The notes below the pieces were generated by a model. The model saw only the letters and a program-made list of their open reading frames with translations, was not told where the DNA came from and searched no databases. Below, piece after piece: positions 32,913-40,609 of a DNA stretch of 43,938 nt. This stretch comes from Streptosporangiaceae bacterium (GTDB lineage: Bacteria > Actinomycetota > Actinomycetes > Streptosporangiales > Streptosporangiaceae), in NCBI GenBank assembly GCA_030038015.1, contig JASHPR010000048.1, forward strand, positions 1-43,938, read 5' to 3'. Positions within the stretch are counted from its first letter, which is position 1. Each line of letters begins with the position of its first letter. The position numbers and the translations under genes are program-made.

Positions 32913-34090
32913 GGCCTGATTCCCCCTCGCCCTCGCAGCGCGGTTGCCAGCGCTTCGCACACGAGATCGACCTGACCGTCGGTCTGATGAGGGAATATGG
33001 GCAGCGACAGCAGCTCGCCCGCCGCCCGCTCGGCCACCGGCAGCGAGCGGTTCGCGAACCGCCGCAGCGGCGGCTGCAGGTGACACGGGAGCGGATAGTG
33101 CACCCCGGTCTCGATGCCGCGCCGCCCCAGTTCCTCGCGGACGCCGCCGCGGTCGGCGACCCGCACCACGAACAGGTGGTAGACGTGGCGCGCGGACGGT
33201 GCGACTCCGGTCAACTTCACGCCCGTGCCGCCGAGCTGAGCGCGGTACCGGTCGGCCACCGCGATCCGCCGCTGCGTCCACGCGTCGATCCGGGCCAGCT
33301 TGCCGGAGAGCGCGATCGCTTGCAGCGTATCCAGGCGGCTGTTCGTGCCGAGGCAGTCGTGCTCGTAGTGCGCCGTGCCCCGGGACCGGCCGTGGTTGGC
33401 CAGCACCCGCACGCGATCGGCTAGGTCTGGCCGTGAGGTGACCACGGCGCCTGCGTCGCCGAACGCACCCATGTTCTTCCCCGGGTAGAAGCTGAAGCAG
33501 GCGGCCTCGCCGAACGATCCCGCCCGCCTGCCGTCCCATTCCGCGCCGTGGGCCTGCGCCGCGTCCTCGATCAGCGCGATGCCCGCCTCATCGGCCACGG
33601 CCAGCAGGGCGGTCATGTCCGGCACCTGCCCGAACAGGTGCACGACCATCACCGCGCGCGTGCGGGGCGTGATGGCCTCGGTCAGTGTCTGCGGCGTGAT
33701 CAGCAGCGTGTCGTCGCTGACGTCGGCGAAGCGGGGGACGGCCCCGGCGCGCACCACCGCGGCCGCGGTGGCGATGAACGTGTTGGCCGGGACGATGACC
33801 TCGTCGCCCGGGCCGATCCCCAGCGCCATGAGCGTGAGCTCCAGCGCGTCCGTCCCGTTCGCGACCCCGACGGCGAAGTCCGCGCCGCAGTAGGCGGCCC
33901 AGTCCCGCTCGAACGCCGCGACCGCCAGCCCGCCGATGTACCGGCCGCCGAGCAGGCTGGCCAGGTAGTCCTGCTCGATCGAGGCCCAGACCTCGCTCGC
34001 CATCGGGGCGAGGTCGGTAAACGGGACGCGGGTCATCCCGCCCGCCGGGGTTCGGGGCGCGCGCTCTGGCTTGATGCCGGTGTCAGCCAA
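32909..34090 (-). CDS. DegT/DnrJ/EryC1/StrS-family sugar aminotransferase
   Basis: This PLP enzyme has 393 residues from TTG 34090; ATG 34036 ('MTRVPFTDLAPM') is a credible shorter start. Motifs: 'VGVANGTDALELTLMALGIGPGDEVIVPANTF', 'LIEDAAQAHGAEW' (PLP-ring Asp) and 'FSFYPGKNMGAFGDAGAVV' (Schiff-base Lys). It aminates a 3- or 4-keto nucleotide sugar. The neighbouring Gfo/Idh/MocA dehydrogenase and the WbpD-like acetyltransferase at 16776 suggest the WbpB/E/D chemistry, that is, a 3-amino sugar. Confidence 0.94.
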   Translation of the reverse strand: MADTGIKPERAPRTPAGGMTRVPFTDLAPMASEVWASIEQDYLASLLGGRYIGGLAVAAFERDWAAYCGADFAVGVANGTDALELTLMALGIGPGDEVIVPANTFIATAAAVVRAGAVPRFADVSDDTLLITPQTLTEAITPRTRAVMVVHLFGQVPDMTALLAVADEAGIALIEDAAQAHGAEWDGRRAGSFGEAACFSFYPGKNMGAFGDAGAVVTSRPDLADRVRVLANHGRSRGTAHYEHDCLGTNSRLDTLQAIALSGKLARIDAWTQRRIAVADRYRAQLGGTGVKLTGVAPSARHVYHLFVVRVADRGGVREELGRRGIETGVHYPLPCHLQPPLRRFANRSLPVAERAAGELLSLPIFPHQTDGQVDLVCEALATALRGRGGIRP

Positions 34091-35174
34091 CGGACGTCCC
34101 CGCTGAAGCCACGTCCAGCCGGGGCCGGGCGTCAGCGGGCCGCCGCGTCACCTCGGCCAGCGCTACCGGGCGCTGTTCCTGCAACGAGAGCTGAGCGCAT
34201 TCCAGGACCTGGACCACGGCCAGCCCGCTGCCCCCGTCCACGGAAGGATGCGACCCGCTGACGATGCAGTCGATGAAATGCTGATCCTGGACCGCGAGCG
34301 GCTCGGCGAAGGCGACGAATGGTGACACGGTGTCGCCCAGGTGGTACGCGATCTGAGATACCGGCCCGTCTCCCTCATCCGGGGGCACGGCCGACTTGTC
34401 ATAAACGCGGATCCGCTCGCCGTCGACCATGTCGTCGTAGACGACCATCTTTTTCGATCCGACCGCCGTGATCCGTCTGACCTTCTGCGGGTTGAGCCAG
34501 CTGACCTGGATATTGGCCCGCACGCCGACGTCGGCATAGTCGAGCCGCAGGTAGGCGACGTCCTCGTGCTCGAGATGGACGTGCCGTGAGGCCCAGGCCG
34601 TGACGGTCGTCGGCCGTGAGCCGAGCACGAAGTTCGAGATCGAGATGTCGTGCGGCGCCAGGTCGAGAATGACATTCACATCCGCCTGGTAGAGCCCCAG
34701 ATTCAGGCGCGCGCAATCCAGGTAGAACAGCCGTCCGAGCTCCCCGGAGCGCACCAGGTCGCGCAGCTTGTGCACCGCGGCGTTGTGCTCGAAGGTGTGG
34801 CCCGGCATCAGCACGACGTCGGCGTTCTCGGCCGCCTCGACCAGGGACCGCGCGGCGCGTGTCGTGGTGGCCAGCGGCTTCTCTATCAGCGCGTGCTTCC
34901 CGGCGGCGATTGCTTTCAGGCCCAGTGGCGCGTGGCTGGCCGGCGGGGTGGCAATGATGACCGCGTCAATATGCGGCAGCGCGTCCTCGAGATCGGCGTA
35001 TGAGGGGATGCCCAGCTCGACCTGACGCTGTGCGCCATTAAGGCTGGCGAATTGCGGATCCACTCCGACAATCGATGCCACCCCGGTCGTGGACCGCAGC
35101 ACGCGCACATGCCGGGACCCCCAGTAGCCGACGCCCACGACGCCGACGCGGACTCCCTCCGGTTGCTCCCGCAT
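34083..35174 (-). CDS. Gfo/Idh/MocA-family sugar dehydrogenase (WlbA/WbpB-like)
   Basis: This 363-residue NAD-dependent oxidoreductase starts at ATG 35174 after AAAGGGGG. The N-terminal 'VGVVGVGYWGSRHVRVL' binds NAD, and 'ALIEKPLATTTRAA' contains the family Glu-Lys-Pro. 'LDLAPHDISISNF' gives the conserved Asp/His catalytic region, a spelling shared with UDP-GlcNAcA 3-dehydrogenases. It likely oxidises C3 of a nucleotide sugar to the ketone used by the adjacent aminotransferase, with which it overlaps by 8 nt. Confidence 0.92.
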   Translation of the reverse strand: MREQPEGVRVGVVGVGYWGSRHVRVLRSTTGVASIVGVDPQFASLNGAQRQVELGIPSYADLEDALPHIDAVIIATPPASHAPLGLKAIAAGKHALIEKPLATTTRAARSLVEAAENADVVLMPGHTFEHNAAVHKLRDLVRSGELGRLFYLDCARLNLGLYQADVNVILDLAPHDISISNFVLGSRPTTVTAWASRHVHLEHEDVAYLRLDYADVGVRANIQVSWLNPQKVRRITAVGSKKMVVYDDMVDGERIRVYDKSAVPPDEGDGPVSQIAYHLGDTVSPFVAFAEPLAVQDQHFIDCIVSGSHPSVDGGSGLAVVQVLECAQLSLQEQRPVALAEVTRRPADARPRLDVASAGTSVG

Positions 35175-35214
35175 AACGATCCCCCTTTGGTCCTATCCCT
35201 GCTTCGTCGCCTTA

Positions 35215-35241
35215 CGGCATCCGGTGCAGCCGCGGATGCCG
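35215..35241 (-). terminator. 9-bp hairpin in the leader of the sugar dehydrogenase operon
   Basis: CGGCATCCG (35215-35223), a 9-nt loop, CGGATGCCG (35233-35241). It lies 41 nt upstream of the Gfo/Idh/MocA start and about 220 nt after the fusion gene stop. It could terminate or attenuate transcription between the fusion gene and the rest of the operon. The other sequence in 35175-35463 shows no gene. Confidence 0.5.
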
Positions 35242-35463
35242 GCCGGGCCAGTCCGTCACGTTCCGGGCGAGGATTCGGAGCAATTGAGCCATGTATTCGG
35301 CCTCATATCGCAGGTGGCAGATTGGAATTGCTAATGTCCCCTTGGGCACAAGAAGCGCCGGTGGCAGCACATTCCAGAGCTTGGCCCATGCACCCTGGCC
35401 GGCGGCACCCCCGCATGAGCGGCCGGAGCTACGTCAGATTGGGGGCATTGCGTTGCCGCTGCG

Positions 35464-38400
35464 CTAGCCATCGGCCATCTCGGCGACCCGGCTGCGGGCC
35501 TTGTTGCGCACGTGACCCAGGCCCCCGGCGAGCCAGCCCAGCTCCGGCGTCCGCCACGCGGCCTGGACGGCGATATATATCGCGCTTCCGACCAGGGCGG
35601 CGGCAACGATTCCGAGGCGCGCGCCGATGGGCCGCGCCAGCCAGTGCTGGATGGTCGTCGCGGTGAGCCAGGCCGGCCCGGCCATGATCGCGGCGCCGGC
35701 CAGGAACTTGCCCAGCGACGGCGCGAGGCGCTCGGTGCCGCTGCGGCTGATCTTCCGCCACAGCCGGGTGGTCAGGTGGCAGGCCGCCACGGTCACCGCC
35801 ACCGAGAAGGCCAGGCCGAGCGCGAGGATGACATGGAGGCCGTGGACCAGCAGGGCGGCGCTGGCCAGGCCCAGGCAGATGACGGCCTGCAGCAGCATCG
35901 ACACCAGCGGTGAGCGCGTGTTCTTCCTCGCGTAGAACGCGTAGGTGGCGATCATGAAGGCAGTCTGACTGATCACGGCCAGCGACAGCGCGGCCAGCGA
36001 CAGCGCGACCATGGTGACGCCCGACGCGGTGTTCATCCGCCCGAAGGAGATGGCCCGGGCCAGCGGCACGGCCAGGACCAGGTAGGCGACGGCGGCCGGG
36101 ATGGCCACGAAGAGCCCCAGGGCGAAACCGCGCACGAGGGTGTCGCGGAACCCGGTCGTGTCCCCGTCCAGGTGCATCCTGGCCAGCCGGGGCAGCAGCG
36201 ACAGGGCCACCGGCGTGGCGCCCACCGCGATCGCGAGGTAGTAGAAGTTCAGCGCGATCTGGAAGCCGACCACCCCGCCGGGCAGGCGGTTTGCCACGGT
36301 CAGCAGGGTGAGCACCTGCAGGGCGAGCAGCCCGGCCTGGGCCAGCGAGGGCAGGGCCCGCCGGACGACCACCCGGACCTCGGGGTCGCGCCAGCCCAGG
36401 CGCGGGATGAGGACCGAGCCCGCCCGCTTGGCCCCGTACCACTGGGTCGCGGCGTGCAGCACGACCGCGCCGGTGGAGCCGAGCCCGAGCAGCAGCATCT
36501 CGCCCGTTGGCACCTGGTTCAGGTTCGTGTCCGTCCCGTAGAGCACGGCGGTGGCGAGCAGGACGGCGATCGTGCCGAGGTTCTCGATGGAGGGAGCGCC
36601 CGCGGCCAGGGCGAAGCGCTGGCGCGAGTTCATGACCGCGGTGGCGGTCCCGACGACGCCATAGCAGAAGATCTGCGGGATGAACATGAGGATCAGCAGC
36701 CGGCCGATGCGGACCTCGGCCGCGCCCGCCAGGTGGGTCCCGCCGCCCATGGCCGCGAACCCCAGCACGAGAGGGCCGAGGACGAGCGCCACGGGCGCGA
36801 CCGCCACCAGCGAGACCAGGGTCATCCCGAGAAAGCCGCCGGCCACGCGTTCCGAGGCGCGGCGGTCCCCGGCGTCGATGTGGCGCACGAGCGCGGGCAC
36901 CAGCAGCGAGGAGAACAGCGAGCCGGCCAGGAACCCGTAGTAGATCAGGTTCGGCAGGGAGTTCGTGAGCTGGTAGGTGTTGCCGAAGAAGGTCGGGCCC
37001 AGGACCGCCCCGATGCAGGCGAACCTGATCAGGCCGGTGACCCGGCTCACGATGGTCCAGGCGGCCACCGTGAGCGAGTCGCCCGCGGCCGCGGTGGCCG
37101 ATGCCGGGGCGTCGCTGCCGCCCCGGTGGGCAGGGGCGTGGCTGGCGGTGTCGGCGGGGCGGGGTGGCCTGGCCAGGTCGGGGCGGCCGGGCTTGAGCCC
37201 GTTGTGGCGGTGCGGCCCGGCGGCCTCGAGCAGGGCGGGCGGGCTGGCCGGGAGGCGGGCCCGGCCGATCGACAGCGGCCGGGGGGCGCAGTTGACGATG
37301 CCGACGAGGGTGGCGGGGCTGATGGTTTTGATTTCCTGGGCGGCGGCGCGGACCGATGTCCGCCGGGTGCGGCGCAGGTCGGCCACCATGACCACGACGT
37401 CGGCGACCCGGGCCAGCGTCATCGCGTCGGAGACAGCCAGCACCGGGGCGCTGTCGACCACGATCGCGTCAGCGGCGCCCCTCATCTCGGCGAAGACCCG
37501 GGCCAGCTTGGTGACCTCGAGCAACTCGGCCGGCCGGGCCGCCAGCCCGCCGACGGTGACCAGGCTCAGCCCGGGCAGGCCGGTGGGCACCACCGCCTGG
37601 TCCAGCGATGCCTGCCCGGTGAGCAGGTCGGTTAGCCCAGGGGCCTGGCCGGCGCCGAAGACCTCGCCCAGTGACGGGTGCCGCAGGTCGGCGTCGACCA
37701 GCAGCACCCTGGTCCCGGCCTGGGTCAGGGCCGTGGCCAGGTTGACCGCCACGCTGGTGCGGCCCTCCCGGGGCTGCGCGCCGGCCACCAGCAGCACGGT
37801 GGCGGGGTGGCCGGCGGGGGTGAGCATCGGGCCCAGGCGCGCCCGCAGGTACCGGTAGGCCTCGGCCGGGCGGGAGAACGGGGCGTTGCTGAACACGAAC
37901 GCCGGGTTGGTCCGGTAGCGCCACATCCGCGGCACCGCGGCCACCGCCGGGGCGCCCAGGCACTCCTGCAGGTCGTCCCGGCCGCGGACCCGGCCGTCGA
38001 TGGCGTCGTGGACGAAGATCTCGCCTGTGCCGAGCAGCAACCCCAGGGCCGCGCCCAGCGCATAGAGGATCTTCTTCGACGTCCCGGCCGACGCCAGCGG
38101 CAGGTCGGCAGCGGTCACCAGCGTGGCCTGCAGCGGGTCGGCCGCGCGGATCGCCTTGGGGCTCGAGGCCAGGTTGCGGAATGCGATGTAGGCCGCCGCG
38201 GCGGCGGCGGCGCACTGCTGGGCCGCCGCCGCCGTCGGCATGGAGCAGCTGATCGACAAGATGTTCGAGGTGCTCGACACCCCTGCGCTCAGGTGCGGCG
38301 CCAGCAGGCCGGCGTTGACGCCCAGCGCCCGGGCGGCACTGACCACCACCACTCCGGACGTGGCCACGATCTTCTCCGTGGCCTGGTTCGGCACCACCAG

Positions 38401-38550
38401 CGTCGCGCCCGGCACCACGTGCGACTCAACATCCACCTGAGCCGTCGAGGTGTAGTGGACAGGCTCGCTCCTGACAAACAGCCAGACCGCCACCACGCCC
38501 GCCAGCGTGGTGGCCACCAGCCACAGGCCATGCTTCCGCAATGCTGTCAT
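35464..38550 (-). CDS. fusion of Wzz/BY-kinase co-polymerase with MurJ/MviN-type flippase
   Basis: A single 1028-residue frame. Residues 1-190 are a Wzz-like unit with helices at about 8-27 and 160-180. Residues 195-430 are the BY-kinase domain: 'GAQPREGRTS' at 257-266 (Walker A with Arg for Lys), 'VLLVDADLRHP' at 282-292 and 'AIVVDSAPV' at 362-370. Residues 430-488 are a Pro/His-rich linker. Residues 489-1028 are a 14-helix MOP-superfamily flippase beginning 'TVAAWTIVSRVTGLIRFACI', with 'QLTNSLPNLIYYGFLAGSLFSSLLVPALV', as in MurJ/MviN. No stop, strong internal ribosome site or frame change is seen at the joint. It would couple lipid-linked repeat export to chain-length control. It is the first gene of the large operon, divergent from two response regulators. 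Confidence 0.92.
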   Translation of the reverse strand: MTALRKHGLWLVATTLAGVVAVWLFVRSEPVHYTSTAQVDVESHVVPGATLVVPNQATEKIVATSGVVVVSAARALGVNAGLLAPHLSAGVSSTSNILSISCSMPTAAAAQQCAAAAAAAYIAFRNLASSPKAIRAADPLQATLVTAADLPLASAGTSKKILYALGAALGLLLGTGEIFVHDAIDGRVRGRDDLQECLGAPAVAAVPRMWRYRTNPAFVFSNAPFSRPAEAYRYLRARLGPMLTPAGHPATVLLVAGAQPREGRTSVAVNLATALTQAGTRVLLVDADLRHPSLGEVFGAGQAPGLTDLLTGQASLDQAVVPTGLPGLSLVTVGGLAARPAELLEVTKLARVFAEMRGAADAIVVDSAPVLAVSDAMTLARVADVVVMVADLRRTRRTSVRAAAQEIKTISPATLVGIVNCAPRPLSIGRARLPASPPALLEAAGPHRHNGLKPGRPDLARPPRPADTASHAPAHRGGSDAPASATAAAGDSLTVAAWTIVSRVTGLIRFACIGAVLGPTFFGNTYQLTNSLPNLIYYGFLAGSLFSSLLVPALVRHIDAGDRRASERVAGGFLGMTLVSLVAVAPVALVLGPLVLGFAAMGGGTHLAGAAEVRIGRLLILMFIPQIFCYGVVGTATAVMNSRQRFALAAGAPSIENLGTIAVLLATAVLYGTDTNLNQVPTGEMLLLGLGSTGAVVLHAATQWYGAKRAGSVLIPRLGWRDPEVRVVVRRALPSLAQAGLLALQVLTLLTVANRLPGGVVGFQIALNFYYLAIAVGATPVALSLLPRLARMHLDGDTTGFRDTLVRGFALGLFVAIPAAVAYLVLAVPLARAISFGRMNTASGVTMVALSLAALSLAVISQTAFMIATYAFYARKNTRSPLVSMLLQAVICLGLASAALLVHGLHVILALGLAFSVAVTVAACHLTTRLWRKISRSGTERLAPSLGKFLAGAAIMAGPAWLTATTIQHWLARPIGARLGIVAAALVGSAIYIAVQAAWRTPELGWLAGGLGHVRNKARSRVAEMADG
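37096..38550 (-). repeat. paralogous 1.46-kb segment shared with the stand-alone Wzz-kinase gene
   Basis: The first 485 codons of the fusion gene are homologous to nearly all of the gene at 29127-30599, in the same orientation. The shared stretch ends at codons for SDAPASA; after that one copy reaches a stop within four codons and the other enters the flippase. The repeats flank the flippase part, sugar dehydrogenase, aminotransferase, priming transferase and polymerase genes, so recombination between them could delete or rearrange about 8 kb. Confidence 0.85.
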
Positions 38551-39033
38551 GACGACCGAGCCGGCGGGTGCGGACGGCGGCCTATCGTCACGGCGGGTCG
38601 GGGGCGGGGGGCGCGACCGGCGGTGGGTCAGGTTGGATCACGACGTCAGGCACCAGCGGGGCGCGCCGCCGCCGGCCGCTGCCCGCTGACCTAATTAGAA
38701 GAAGTATCGCCCGATCCTTTCCTCCGGGAACGCGCCGCATGGTGCGACAAGCAGGGCCAATGATGTCCCGGGGCGGCGGATGGCGGACATCCTCATCCGA
38801 CGTATCACGCCTGCGTCATCGCGCGGGTATGCGGCCGTTCAGTCCTGGGAACTGAATGCGATCGGCGGATTAACTTCCGAGAACGTCTCGGCCTCCACGT
38901 AACTCTTTTGTCACGCTCGCGCGTCATACGACTAGACGTTCGGGCGATTAAGGGCTGGTGTCGGTACATAGCTCTTTGATGGCTATGTTAAGGGCGAAAC
39001 GGGCGTTGCGCGACGGAGCAAAGGGGCGGATCG
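38551..39033. promoter_or_regulatory. divergent regulatory region between the fusion operon and response regulators
   Basis: This 483-nt stretch has no supported gene. It contains an interrupted palindrome TTCAGT-N7-ACTGAA (38838-38856), a hairpin ACATAGC-N9-GCTATGT (38966-38988), and the octamer TTAAGGGC at 38948-38955 and 38988-38995, exactly 40 bp apart. These are good candidates for binding sites of the two LuxR-type regulators and for promoters in both directions. The region is less GC-rich than its surroundings. Confidence 0.55.
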
Positions 39034-39690
39034 GTGCGGCTGGTACTTTGTGATGAAAACCGAATTTTGTGCGAAGCGCTCGGCGCTGCCATGGAGGGGC
39101 GCGGGCATCAGGTAGTCGCGATCACAACCACCGCCGCCGGCGGCGTCGCCGCTGTGCGGGCATTACGGCCCGACGTCATCCTGCTGGATCTTCGCTTTCC
39201 CGATGAGGCGGCAGCTGGGGGCGCGGCGGGCATCGACGCCGCCCGGAAGATCCGCCGCGACTGCCCAGACACGGCGGTGATGGTGCTGTCCAGCCTGGCC
39301 GACCCCGCGGCGTGGTCGGCGGTCCTCGAGATCGGCGTGGCGGGCCTCATGCTCAAGGACCAGTGCGTGAACGCGATCGCCGGCGCCCTCGACGTCATCG
39401 CGGCAGGCGGGGTCGTGTTCGACCAGAAGCTGTCCAGCCAGGCAAGCCAGCGTGCCTCCCGGCGGCGGCGCAACGGCACGCCCTACGTGCTCACCCCGCG
39501 GGAGAAGGAGGTACTGCGCAGGATCGTGGCTGGCCAGAGCACGGGACAGATGGCCCGAGAGATGAACATCGCCACCAGCACCCTGCGCACCTACGTGAAG
39601 AACGTGCTCTCGAAGATCGGCGCGCACACCCGTCTGCAGGCTGCCGCTCTCGCGACCCAGGGAGAACTGCAGGATGAACTCACCGCGTAA
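39034..39690 (+). CDS. NarL/FixJ-type response regulator (first of an orphan pair)
   Basis: This 218-residue protein starts at GTG 39034. The receiver domain (1-125) has the acidic start 'VLCDENRILCEAL', the phosphoacceptor Asp in 'DVILLDLRFPDE' and the switch Lys in 'GLMLKDQ'. The LuxR HTH (about 148-210) reads 'LTPREKEVLRRIVAGQSTGQ' and 'EMNIATSTLRTYVKNVLSKIGAHTRLQ'. No histidine kinase is encoded in the window. Its position, divergent from the polysaccharide operon, suggests it controls that operon. Confidence 0.93.
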   Translation: MRLVLCDENRILCEALGAAMEGRGHQVVAITTTAAGGVAAVRALRPDVILLDLRFPDEAAAGGAAGIDAARKIRRDCPDTAVMVLSSLADPAAWSAVLEIGVAGLMLKDQCVNAIAGALDVIAAGGVVFDQKLSSQASQRASRRRRNGTPYVLTPREKEVLRRIVAGQSTGQMAREMNIATSTLRTYVKNVLSKIGAHTRLQAAALATQGELQDELTA

Positions 39691-39796
39691 CGCCGCACTG
39701 TGCTCAATACCGGCCGGAACCCTCCCCACCTGGCGTATGCGCGACCACGGCGGGCGGGGCTATTGCGATGCTGGTGGCTAAGCGAGGCTCGCGCCC

Positions 39797-40468
39797 ATGG
39801 GTATCAGTGTCTTTGTCATAGACGCGGAGCGCACCTTTGCCGACGCCCTCTCGGCCAGGCTGGAGGCCGAGGAAGACATAGACGTTGTCATGCCACTCCA
39901 TCCCACCGCACCTGCGCCGTCGCTGATTATCGGCAGGCACGCGGATGTAGTGCTGTTGGACGCTGACCTGCCCGACAGCGCTGCGATCAACCTGTGTGAG
40001 GAGCTGTCCGGCCGGTCTGAGGCCCCGCGGGTGGTGATGATGAGCTGCGGCTCGCACCCGGATCGCATCGCGGATGCCGTCCGCGTGGGCGCTGCGGGCT
40101 GGGTGCGCAAGGACGAGTCGCTTCATGACCTGCTGCGCGTCGTGCGGGGGGTGGTGGCGGGGGAAACGTGGCTGCCGCGGGCCCAGATGGGCGCGGTGCT
40201 GCGGCTGCTGCTCGAGGAGCGCCAGCAGCGGCATGAAAGCGACCGGCTGCTCGCCGCGCTGACGCCGCGCGAGCGGGAGATATTGTCGTGCCTGGCCGAC
40301 GGCGCGGGGCGGCGCGATGTGGCCGAGCGGCTCCATCTGTCGGCGAACACGGTCCGAACCCACCTGCAGAATCTCATGGCCAAGCTTGGCGTCCATTCCA
40401 CGCTTGAGGCGGTGGCGGTGACCCGCTCCCTGCTGAGCGTGTCCTCGACCGGCGAGGGTTCGTGCTAA
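39797..40468 (+). CDS. NarL/FixJ-type response regulator (second of an orphan pair)
   Basis: This 223-residue protein starts at ATG 39797, 106 nt after the first regulator. The receiver domain has 'VFVIDAERTFADAL', Asp in 'DVVLLDADLPDSAA' and Lys in 'GWVRKDES'. The LuxR HTH reads 'LTPREREILSCLADGAGRRD' and 'ERLHLSANTVRTHLQNLMAKLGVHS'. It is clearly different from the first, so the pair is not a recent duplication. The two may heterodimerise or act in series. It ends in a strong hairpin that marks the right edge of the island. Confidence 0.93.
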   Translation: MGISVFVIDAERTFADALSARLEAEEDIDVVMPLHPTAPAPSLIIGRHADVVLLDADLPDSAAINLCEELSGRSEAPRVVMMSCGSHPDRIADAVRVGAAGWVRKDESLHDLLRVVRGVVAGETWLPRAQMGAVLRLLLEERQQRHESDRLLAALTPREREILSCLADGAGRRDVAERLHLSANTVRTHLQNLMAKLGVHSTLEAVAVTRSLLSVSSTGEGSC

Positions 40469-40503
40469 CGTCGGGGCGGGCTGCGAGCCCCGCCGCGGTT
40501 AGC
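40464..40503. terminator. nested hairpin at the end of the second response regulator gene
   Basis: Outer stem GCTAAC/GTTAGC (40464-40469 and 40498-40503) and inner stem CGGGGC/GCCCCG (40472-40477 and 40487-40492). It overlaps the stop codon and can fold on both strands. It is a likely terminator that isolates the sulfate genes from the island. Confidence 0.55.
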
Positions 40504-40609
40504 GCCTGACCGGCGTGTGATGCGAGGCTAGAGCCGGTTCCGGCGATGCATCCGCGGCCGGCCCGGCTGCGGCCGGGGGTCGGCGCCAGCGGCGCCCGTG
40601 GGAAGGTGC

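Noticed and set aside
37050-37110. Separate start codon for the flippase domain
   Set aside because: GTG codons exist at the joint but none has a Shine-Dalgarno sequence, and the upstream frame runs through without a stop.
36172-37635. 487-residue plus-strand ORF inside the fusion gene
   Set aside because: Antisense shadow of the flippase and kinase coding region with low-complexity composition and no ribosome binding site.
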